A DNA stretch of 54,361 nt from Branchiostoma floridae (Eukaryota; Chordata; Leptocardii; Amphioxiformes; Branchiostomatidae), in contig NC_049993.1 in the NCBI RefSeq assembly GCF_000003815.2, positions 11,314,778 through 11,369,138 on the forward strand. The letters run 5' to 3'. The notes beneath the pieces are model-generated. The model did no database searches. It saw nothing but the letters and a program-made list of their open reading frames with translations, and was not told where the DNA came from. Position numbers and translations under genes: made by a program. Shown here piece by piece: positions 41,201-46,300 of this stretch (positions are counted from its first letter, which is position 1; each line of letters opens with the position of its first letter).

Positions 41201-42284
41201 TGACTTTCTAGAAGTACAAATGTACATAATTAATAACAGAATAGTTGATAGTACAAGATGGTAAGGTTAAAAAGAGACCTTTTCTTTCTGCTCTACAGTA
41301 ACTGTAGTAAGGTAATACTAATAGATATGTACATGTACATGACTGAACATGTTACTACATGTATGTGTACACTTACTGGTCGTTTGTATGATGTTTGAAA
41401 CATTACAGTTGCAATTTGGGTTTATCATTTTCTTCCTTCCCACAGCCTTTTGTGTTCTGCCGTGCCTCCATGGAGGCAAGTGTGTTGGACCCTACAAATG
41501 CCAGTGTCCTCCTGGATACACTGGATCTAGATGTGAAAAGGGTAAGTGTACATCTTCACTTATTAAAAATTTCAAGAGAATGAAGAAAACATCTATAGCT
41601 AGTATGTGTGAATCAGTGTCTTACTAATTTCGTATGAAGTGATAAACCTTTTTATGAGCATCGGGACATCACTCACAGAGACTACCCTCAGTAACTGACA
41701 TCCAATATGGTTTTTGTTAATGTTCAAACTTGAGCTGACAAAGACTGTTGTGGTTACAGCTGTGTGCAGGAAGCCCTGCCAGAATGGAGGCAGGTGTATG
41801 AGACCCAACATGTGCTCATGTCCCACAGGATTCAGACCACCAGATTGCTCCAGGTAAAACATAAAATGTGAAACTGACCAAGCGAGAACCAGTTAAGCTC
41901 ACTGAGGAGCCAAACTGTTGTTTGCAACATACATTTGCAGATGATATATGCAGTATTTACAGGTTCTTTGTACCTGGGAAATTCTCCTAGATCTTTTTGC
42001 CAAGTAAAATAAAAAGTGAGCTTAACATCCCCATCTAACTTAGAACGCTGCACTTTCCAGTAGCATATATAACATGCACCAAAAAGTAGTTACTCAAGCA
42101 ACTGGATATGGTTTTGGAAACGGTCATTTTGTATAATCTGGATGTCTAATCTACATCGACGTATATATAAACATGAATTGGGCTTTTTTGTCTCTATATA
42201 CCTATTCATAATCATATTGTGTTTACTTGTTCCAGAGAGATTGACAGGAGATACAGAGACTACTACCGTCAACAGTACCATTGA
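426..42284 (+). CDS. SVEP1: SVEP1/polydom-like extracellular matrix protein (3' 29 exons)
   Basis: This is a secreted multidomain matrix protein. In vertebrates SVEP1 binds integrin alpha9beta1 and angiopoietin/TIE-pathway partners; its role here is inferred. I joined 29 exons by GT-AG sites and matching phases: 426-540, 876-1302, 1563-1699, 2006-2236, 2713-2874, 3351-3512, 4042-4215, 8940-9092, 9336-9449, 9809-9922, 10469-10670, 10914-11071, 11187-11382, 11863-12035, 12547-12786, 27990-28160, 28535-28711, 29407-29532, 29997-30092, 30492-37736, 38061-38234, 38928-39104, 39414-39587, 40116-40289, 40608-40778, 41011-41106, 41446-41541, 41760-41853, 42236-42284. They total 11778 bases, exactly 3926 codons including the stop. 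The domain order (GCC2/GCC3, six EGF, pentraxin, two sushi, EGF, many sushi, three EGF) is that of vertebrate SVEP1. The array here has 49 sushi domains, more than the 34 of the whole human protein as I remember it. The 5' exons lie upstream of the window. Confidence 0.9.
729..820 (+). repeat. Possible retroposon 3' end with A-rich simple tail
   Basis: The segment ends with CCCCTGGTTAAATAAATAAA and then runs into AAAC/AAAT tetranucleotide repeats (789-820). A short unique 3' end followed by an A-rich microsatellite is typical of a LINE-derived or SINE insertion in an intron. Only one copy is seen here, so the family is not identified. Confidence 0.35.
2713..4215 (+). CDS. SVEP1: SVEP1-like exons 5-7: three GCC2/GCC3 (ephrin-receptor-like) domains
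   Basis: Three exons of 162, 162 and 174 bases, all phase 1-1, each encode one cysteine-rich ephrin-receptor-like domain. The first reads [10 protein letters not shown] then [11 protein letters not shown] and ends KTVKDCK. The second reads [19 protein letters not shown] and ends TRTSKDCG. The third reads [19 protein letters not shown] and ends with a cysteine just before its donor. The repeated pattern C-x-P-G-x(n)-C-x-x-C-P-x-G-x-Y is the GCC2/GCC3 family pattern. One domain per symmetric phase-1 exon implies exon duplication. The next intron (4216-8939) contains an antisense LRR gene. Confidence 0.85.
5019..6935 (-). CDS. Leucine-rich-repeat single-pass transmembrane protein, nested antisense in SVEP1 intron
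   Basis: This is an uninterrupted 638-codon frame. A signal peptide ([18 protein letters not shown]) is followed by an LRRNT cysteine cap ([14 protein letters not shown]) and about 12 LRRs of 24 residues in the pattern LxxLxLxxNxIxxL. The LRRCT cap is [16 protein letters not shown], with later cysteines at VTCQ and LACG. A Thr/Ser-rich stalk leads to one membrane segment ([20 protein letters not shown]), then a cytoplasmic tail of about 110 residues with acidic and His/Lys-rich parts, ending FTDVL. There are no Ig or FN3 domains and no TIR domain, which argues against AMIGO/LINGO and Toll types. It resembles neuronal LRRTM-like adhesion receptors in architecture, but orthology is not established. 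The ATG at 6935 is the first in frame after a splice acceptor at 6943-6944. Confidence 0.88.
   Translation of the reverse strand: MAATMKLCVLLVVVLFMATNIEGQKKGCPRICVCKRGTVYCNHRNLKTIPAEIQPSTKSLYLQGNNFTVIRSNTFQNLTNLVRLSLAVSNIHVLEEDAFKGLRKLRYLNLPKNNISQIASRLFKGFSTLQLLDLDDNNIQTLPSGLFIKMLSLKTLHLDSNNISSLQKFTFQGLKNLLDLNLKQNSITSISSKAFVGLENLQHLYLNGNKLPAVPTASLAETKNLYLLQLADNEIEILENNAFAMLQQLTYLFLGGNQLKDLPTDPFNALPSLRTLSLHRNQFTTLNTTSFRNLYSLEALDLSNQTIEWIGSVSFVGLVALESLSLYNNSLQSLEEDVVLPLLQIRSLNLNNNPWRCDCELQGLWEWLQDTTARTRVTCQSPESQRGQELRFVKQSALACGTSTPAEYISTTQPTKRDIVSTAQVGTTSVKVIPTQMSSTVTTRSIYTGDYYISNPWVDDQKTAKAYTEPVTTSKDNHTAYADLSKVTNHGKHGPGLTTTQLTFIALGVLVVLIAAIVMGVVMCLDRQQRQIEQQLIIPSENDHLNPITKSDTEICGYPVSRRNGTDQVVNNPTFGDVSPGQARRSLIAELTMEFDDETEDVADMLTKTHAYHSHKNHKKCKKFRRADNKEDQFTDVL
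6936..7850 (-). promoter_or_regulatory. Candidate 5' untranslated region and upstream exon of the LRR gene
   Basis: On the minus strand the LRR start codon is preceded by TTTTCCAG|GTTACAAATGG, a good acceptor seven bases upstream of ATG. This implies a non-coding upstream exon. One possible donor is ATTAAG|GTAATG with exon end at 7685, so a first exon may lie near 7685-7850. I cannot locate the transcription start, and other donors are possible. Confidence 0.3.
7851..8939 (+). other. Non-coding stretch of SVEP1 intron 7, upstream of the LRR gene
   Basis: This part of the intron holds no frame with family resemblance on either strand. A short direct repeat around CCCATGTGTAA...ATCACATGGATG occurs at 8812-8855. 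The promoter of the antisense LRR gene may lie here, but I see no clear TATA box or CpG-rich core. Confidence 0.4.
8940..11071 (+). CDS. SVEP1: SVEP1-like exons 8-12: six EGF-like domains
   Basis: Exons 8940-9092, 9336-9449, 9809-9922, 10469-10670 and 10914-11071 encode six consecutive EGF domains. The first follows a beta-rich lead-in ([13 protein letters not shown]) and reads [13 protein letters not shown]. The next are calcium-binding types beginning with [46 protein letters not shown] and [16 protein letters not shown]. The last begins [16 protein letters not shown]. Domain five is split by the phase-2 intron 10671-10913, between NSFR and the CQCPVGF stretch; the other introns are phase 1 at domain edges. 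The six EGF domains immediately precede the pentraxin exons, as in vertebrate SVEP1. Confidence 0.9.
11187..12786 (+). CDS. SVEP1: SVEP1-like exons 13-15: pentraxin domain
   Basis: Exons 11187-11382, 11863-12035 and 12547-12786 encode one pentraxin/LamG-like domain of about 200 residues. It starts [20 protein letters not shown], contains LSCAFWMRS in the first exon, and carries HICVTWTS in the second. This last stretch fits the pentraxin signature H-x-C-x-[ST]-W-x-[ST] exactly. The third exon holds [18 protein letters not shown], the usual late pentraxin strand and helix, then a linker rich in Lys and Pro ending in ICK. Phases (1, 2, 1, 1) are consistent. The next intron is about 15.2 kb and contains the antisense olfactomedin gene and an assembly gap. 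Confidence 0.9.
13607..22042 (-). CDS. Secreted coiled-coil olfactomedin-domain protein, nested antisense in SVEP1 intron
   Basis: Two coding exons, 22042-21130 and 14394-13607, join in phase 1 (G|AT, Asp) to give 566 residues. The first begins with a signal peptide ([17 protein letters not shown]), then one cysteine-containing segment and a long heptad-rich coiled coil (roughly residues 75-300, for example [19 protein letters not shown]). The second encodes one olfactomedin domain. It opens with QCGNLTHV, has the paired cysteine at [10 protein letters not shown], contains the typical SHRNK-like segment [12 protein letters not shown], and ends [15 protein letters not shown] before TAG at 13609-13607. 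The architecture fits noelin/gliomedin/OLFML-type secreted oligomeric proteins; I do not assign a subfamily. I prefer Met at 22042 over a longer upstream frame because an acceptor (CAATTCAG) lies just six bases before it and the signal peptide follows. Confidence 0.87.
14963..15014. repeat. Inverted repeat (hairpin) in the olfactomedin intron
   Basis: The left arm ATACCTTTATTGTACATTAT (14963-14982) pairs with the right arm 14992-15014, which reads ATAATGTACAAT then TATAAAGGTAT. The match is complete except for a three-base insertion in the right arm. The loop is nine bases. It could be a decayed small inverted-repeat element; no function is visible. Confidence 0.6.
19712..19862. mobile_element. 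MITE-like element of about 150 bases
   Basis: The left end GGCCTGGATACCAGCC (19714-19729) is matched by an inverted right end GTCTGGCATCCAGGCTA (19844-19860); the core is CCTGGATRCCAG in both. The interior has no frame. The size and imperfect terminal inverted repeats suggest a non-autonomous DNA element. Target-site duplication is not clear, so this stays tentative. Confidence 0.4.
24243..24408 (+). repeat. Long direct repeat, copy A
   Basis: This segment starts GTAGCACTTACTCACTGGCT and ends near TTAGGGCCCCTTTCAAG. It is repeated in the same orientation at 27130-27291 with a few indels and substitutions. Neither copy contains tRNA-like promoter boxes or terminal inverted repeats. Confidence 0.8.
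25500..26070 (+). repeat. Diverged tandem units in SVEP1 intron
   Basis: Two related stretches recur: a GGATTGRGTTTGGGTTT-type segment at about 25806 and 25974, and a TTTC-CTTTCTARGTTGTAAGG segment at about 25535 and 25903. GACAGAAATGGGGGCTGAAG and a similar GACAGAAACAGGG follow at about 25870 and 26038. The period is about 170 bases for the clearer pair. The units are too diverged for exact boundaries. Confidence 0.5.
27130..27291 (+). repeat. Long direct repeat, copy B
   Basis: This is the second copy of the segment at 24243-24408, about 2.9 kb downstream in the same intron. Differences include loss of ACTC near the start and changes around GTTATACATGAAACT. It is either a local duplication or two members of an interspersed family. 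Confidence 0.8.
27785..27884. other. Assembly gap (100 N)
   Basis: A run of exactly 100 N sits in the large SVEP1 intron, 105 bases before the exon at 27990. The round length suggests a placeholder, so true intron size is unknown. No coding phase is broken across it. Confidence 0.95.
27990..30092 (+). CDS. SVEP1: SVEP1-like exons 16-19: two sushi domains, one EGF and the first half of a sushi domain
   Basis: Exon 27990-28160 encodes a sushi domain ([11 protein letters not shown], then [11 protein letters not shown]). Exon 28535-28711 encodes a second one. Its acceptor must be the AG at 28533-28534 to keep phase, giving [12 protein letters not shown] and then [11 protein letters not shown]. 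Exon 29407-29532 is a calcium-binding EGF ([25 protein letters not shown]). Exon 29997-30092 starts the next sushi domain ([12 protein letters not shown] to LEYKCNT), which is completed at the start of the giant exon. The arrangement sushi-sushi-EGF after the pentraxin domain is a hallmark of SVEP1. Confidence 0.88.
28342..28361. repeat. Perfect 20-base palindrome
   Basis: GCAGTATACTAGTATACTGC is a perfect inverted repeat with no spacer, in the intron between two SVEP1 sushi exons. No function is evident. Confidence 0.7.
29590..29770 (-). mobile_element. Possible tRNA-derived SINE remnant
   Basis: On the minus strand the segment reads CCCTGTAGCTCAACTTGTAA followed by CTCACATTTGAACTC, which resembles a degraded tRNA A box and B box. 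It lies in the intron between the EGF and the split sushi exon. It is diverged and single copy here, so this is tentative. Confidence 0.3.
30492..37736 (+). CDS. SVEP1: SVEP1-like exon 20: giant 7245-base exon with 41 complete sushi domains
   Basis: An uninterrupted frame runs from the acceptor at 30490-30491 to the AA|GTAAGT donor after 37736, phase 1 at both ends. It begins with the second half of the split sushi domain ([12 protein letters not shown] to FCQ) and continues with 41 whole domains of about 58 residues. Each has four cysteines, the form [S/N]CG-x-P near the start, Y-x-C-x-x-G-[YF] in the middle, and W-S-G-x-x-P-x-C at the end. A Pro-Val pair usually joins domains. All neighbouring sushi exons hold one domain each, so this exon probably grew by internal tandem duplication or intron loss. 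N-glycosylation sequons recur at fixed sites. I found no domain with a broken cysteine pattern inside this exon. Confidence 0.93.
35300..37039 (+). repeat. Five tandem 348-base units, each encoding a pair of alternating sushi domains
   Basis: From 35300 the sushi domains alternate between two types, each exactly 58 codons. Type A has FTYQQS-like text, a GY in the middle, R-x-C-x-E/A-D-R and WSGEEPxC. Type B has FTYG-like text, GFEL or GYEL, CQAN-x-TWSG and PTC. Unit starts are 35300, 35648, 35996, 36344 and 36692, an exact 348-base period with no indels, ending at 37039. The following domains (37040-37736) lose strict alternation. This points to recent duplication of a two-domain unit rather than of single domains. 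Confidence 0.85.
38061..40778 (+). CDS. SVEP1: SVEP1-like exons 21-25: five sushi domains, one per exon
   Basis: Exons 38061-38234, 38928-39104, 39414-39587, 40116-40289 and 40608-40778 are each 171-177 bases and phase 1-1. Each encodes one sushi domain: [55 protein letters not shown] and [15 protein letters not shown]. The fourth has only two of the four cysteines (see findings). The others are complete. This block follows the giant exon and precedes the C-terminal EGF domains, as in vertebrate SVEP1. Confidence 0.88.
41011..42284 (+). CDS. SVEP1: SVEP1-like exons 26-29: three C-terminal EGF domains and basic tail
   Basis: Exons 41011-41106, 41446-41541 and 41760-41853 encode three short EGF domains of about 32 residues with C-x(3)-C-x-N/H-G-G spacing ([33 protein letters not shown]). 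The last exon begins at 42236 and completes an AG|A Arg codon. It adds a tail rich in Arg, Tyr and Asp ([15 protein letters not shown]) before TGA at 42282-42284. If the last intron is retained, the frame stops at once with TAA after CSR, so an alternative C-terminus one exon shorter is possible. Three closing EGF domains match vertebrate SVEP1. Confidence 0.85.
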
Positions 42285-43250
42285 TGGAGCTGTGATTCAA
42301 TATTCACTTCATGTATATATAGTTGCTGCTATGCACTTATCAGAGACTGTTTCTCTTCTCTCTGTCCTGTCTCTCTGTTTGCACTTTGGCTGTTTGCAGG
42401 TGTTTGTAATTATGCATTTTGCATTACAAAGTATGATTTGTTTTTGTACCTTCATCGGCTTTAAGATACTTTGAGTAAAGTTAGACGTTTTTCCCAAGCA
42501 GAAACACAGTGCTTCTTTCTGAATGTACAATATTAGTAGTGTCATTAAGGCCTTGCAATTGTAATATACTGTACATGTGAGAGGAACAATGGTTTGTTTC
42601 AGCTTGGCATCCCCAGTGTACGTGTACTAGATTTAAATTTACATTCATCAGATTCTGTAAGTGTAGTAGTGACTGTACCTAAATGTACATGTTGGCACAT
42701 ATCATGTGGCGTGTGCAGTATGTTGGCATAATTAAGCTGTTTATTTATTCAAGCCCATATTTATCATTATTTTTGTTTTAAGTTGATTGATATGTAAAGA
42801 AGTAATTACATTCCAAAATCAGTCTGAGTGAGAGGTGACAAATGAGAAAAAGAGGGGACATCACATGTTATTGCAGTCCATAATTATTATACAATGCATT
42901 TATGTGATTCACAATGTCTATACAAGCCATATTTTACTGCAGTATGTTTGCAACATATAGAGATTAAAAGTATCTCCTGCTTTCAAAGTAACACTGTCTA
43001 TGGAGCTATTGTAAATAAGGTTATCCTTTTGTTGTTGCATGTTGAAAAGTACGGGGTTTTCCAGATTTGGGCTATAAAAAGGAAACTGAATTCAAGGGAA
43101 GGAAAGACAAAAATTGTATTATAAAACTTTTAATTCTGATTACTTTACACCAATAAAAAGTCCAATACAATGCTGAGTGTCCTGTGTCCTTTGTCTACTT
43201 TTATATGTCCGCAGATCAAAAAATAAAAACATTCCAATGTGTATTTTGCC
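42285..43250 (+). terminator. SVEP1-like 3' untranslated region with two poly(A) signals
   Basis: After the TGA at 42282-42284 the sequence is AT-rich with no conserved frame. Two AATAAA hexamers lie at 43152-43157 and 43222-43227. Cleavage a little after either would give a 3'UTR of roughly 0.9 kb. The neighbouring minus-strand gene has its own signal at 43345-43350, so the two transcripts converge within about 150 bases. The exact end is not visible from sequence. Confidence 0.5.
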
Positions 43251-43344
43251 TTTATAGAATTCAATGTATCCATAAAATTATGATCATGTAAAAGCTGCCT
43301 AATACACAATGTACATGGAGTTTGTTTTTAGTTAAGAACATTGT

Positions 43345-43350
43345 TTTATT
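43345..43350 (-). terminator. SPICE1-like poly(A) signal
   Basis: AATAAA on the minus strand lies 21 bases past the TAG stop at 43373-43371, so the 3'UTR would be very short. It faces the SVEP1 signals at 43152 and 43222. Confidence 0.6.
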
Positions 43351-43370
43351 CCTGTGTAGAAACATCCTGT

Positions 43371-46300
43371 CTATGACACATGGGATGAGAGGGCAAACCA
43401 GCCATCCTCAGTAGATGCCTACAAACAACAAAGTAAAAACTTTCAATCATTCAACCTGTTTAAACTAAAGGCAGAAAGTAGAAAAGTATGTCGGAGCATT
43501 TTACAATGTATCTATGTAAATTTTTCATCAGTCAGGGCTGTATGTCTTTTATTTATTCCATTGCTATTTGTAAGCTGTTTGCTTCTGTTTGCTTGACAAG
43601 AAAAACAGAGCACGTACCTTACTGACAGGCCTGATCCCAACAGGGTTCACAGGAATGGGAGACTGCTTTGTACTGCCAAGGGAGCTGCGTGCAATACTGA
43701 AAGAGCACCAAAAGAGAACTACTGATAACTGATTTCTATCTACAGGCCCACTGCACTCAGAATGTGTTGTGAAATGATAAGTATCGGGAGAAAATATTTG
43801 CTGGTTTACAGAATTTTGACCTAAGAGAATCTGTTAACTTCAAAACCTGACTTGTCTTCAGGAACCCATTACATCAGCAATTCCTGTACACAAGCTGATG
43901 ATGTTACAGTGAGCAAAGCAGCCTGTTTGGAACTTGGTACTCCAGCTTGCCACTGTACTGTACATGTACGTTTTGTATGTAATCACAATAATGCAGTAAA
44001 TGAACTTAATCTTTGGCTCTCAAAAAAGTTTTCACAAGCTGCCCAAGTTCAGAACGTGCGAAAGATCATTGAATGATACATTCAAATTATGTAATCAGGA
44101 AATGTATTTTGGTCTCAGATGCAATTCAGCACATTGAAGTAATTCTAGTTTGGTCTGCTTCACAATAAATACATACAACTCAACAGCAAGGTTTTACAGA
44201 ATCAGGCACACTGACCTGTTGTTTGCCACATGAGGGGAAGGTGTGCTGGTGGCTGTTAGCTCCAGGTCGTCCATACGGGGCACGGACACGCGAATCTCCC
44301 GCCCTGCCCCTCCCCACGTCACCACTGGCTGGGGTGGGGCTGCACTGCTGAGGGTGAAGGGGATGGGGGAGATGGGTGGGGACACGGGGAGATGAGTCCC
44401 CTGGGGTAGGGATGAGGGTGGGGTGACCGATGGTAAAGATGTTGGCAGCTGTGTGAACTCTGTAGAGGTGGAGGCTGTGCCTGTGCTGCCTGCCGCACCT
44501 AGGAGGGAATACATTACTAGTATTTTTAATGAAATAATTAATGTTCCATTGTAATCAATCTAAATTACCTTTGTTAACCCAAAGTATGTACTATAAGAAA
44601 GCTGCCCTACTGTTGAGCTGCCTGTCCAGGCTGATCTGTTGCTATGATAATCTGAATGACTGACTAGGCTGTTATAGGCTGATCTGTTGCTATGATATTC
44701 TGAATGACTGACTAGGCTGTTACATCAGAAAGCTGCCCTACTGTTGAGCTGCCTGTCCAGGCTGATCTGTTGCTATGATATTCTGAATGACTGACTAGGC
44801 TGTTACAGGCTGATCTGTTGCTATGATATTCTGAATGACTGACTAGGCTGTTACAGGCTGATCTGTTGCTATGATATTCTGACTGACTGACTAGGCTGTT
44901 ACATCAGAAAGCTGCCCTACTGTTGAGCTGCCTGTCCAGGCTGATCTGTTGCTATGATATTCTGAATGACTGACTAGGCTGTTACAGGCTGATCTGTTGC
45001 TATGATATTCTGAATGACTGACTAGGCTGTTACAGGCTGATCTGTTGCTATGATATTCTGAATGACTGACTAGGCTGTTACAGGCTGATCTGTTGCTATG
45101 ATATTCTGAATGACTGACTAGGCTGTTACAGGCTGATCTGTTGCTATGATATTCTGAATGACTGACTAGGCTGTTACAGGCTGATCTGTTGCTATGATAT
45201 TCTGAATGACTGACTAGGCTGTTACAGGCTGATCTGTTGCTATGATATTCTGACTGACTGACTAGGCTGTTACATAAGAAAGCTGCCCTACTGTTCAGCT
45301 GCCTGTCCAGGCTGATCTGTTGCTACTGCTGCACCAGCCCCTGCAGCCGTGCCTGGGCCTCCTCATGTTTGTGCAGCAGCAGGTCTATCTGCTGCTGTAG
45401 GACCTGCTCCTCATGGACTGCCTCAGGACTGGGGGCTGAAGATGATGTACATAAGTGTGTACAATATACTATCATGGTAACCTTTTGCATCAACATTTTA
45501 CAACTACTGCTTCCAAGGGGAAATACACTAGGGAATGGGGACCAAATGCTGGTCCAGGAGTGTTAAAACTTTCTCCATACAGTCTAACCTATAACCAATA
45601 GATACACAATGAATTTAATGCCAAAAGGCTACAAATTAATCAGCTGGGAAACACAATTGTGTAACATGCTGTCTATTAAACGGACTAAAATGAAAGCACT
45701 CTGCACACTCTGTCAGTCTGTGCATTGCAAGTGAGTCAGTATAAATTTCTACATGCTTCACATGATATCAAAATGTAAGCAACAAGAAGGTTCTTTGAAA
45801 GATACATGTACATGTGCTGTTCTCTGTAACATCATTGAAAACTACAGTATTATTATATACATATAATACTAAAAGGTTAAGCAGTCGAACCTCTGAGTAA
45901 AAAGGACGAAGCACTTTTTTTGTTAGCTATTAGTGCAATGCAGCTTCCCTACGTCTCACATATTTTTGGCCAAGCACATCTGGTCACCCGTACCCTTCTT
46001 GATTAGTGTCTTGGGTTCTTTTATGTGCAGAGGTTTGATACCCTAAAGCTCCCTCATACACTGGGCCACTGGTTTTATGTCCCCCTCTGATAGGACAGTG
46101 CGACTCCTTTCCAGTTGTGTCCAGACCCGGGTGCGAACTCGTTGGCTCCACGGATTATGAACCAAATGTGGTGAGAGGCAGAGTGAGCAAACCACTCCAC
46201 CATATGGACACAGCAGGATACAACACCATGTAAAAGTCACTTGTTCTTGACTCACCCCCACTGAACTGCACTGCATCCTCAGGACTGACCCCTACAGTCT

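Noticed and set aside
44593-45325. CRISPR-like repeat-spacer array
   Set aside because: The 37-base elements between the repeat blocks are identical to each other, not unique spacers, and the context is a eukaryotic intron.
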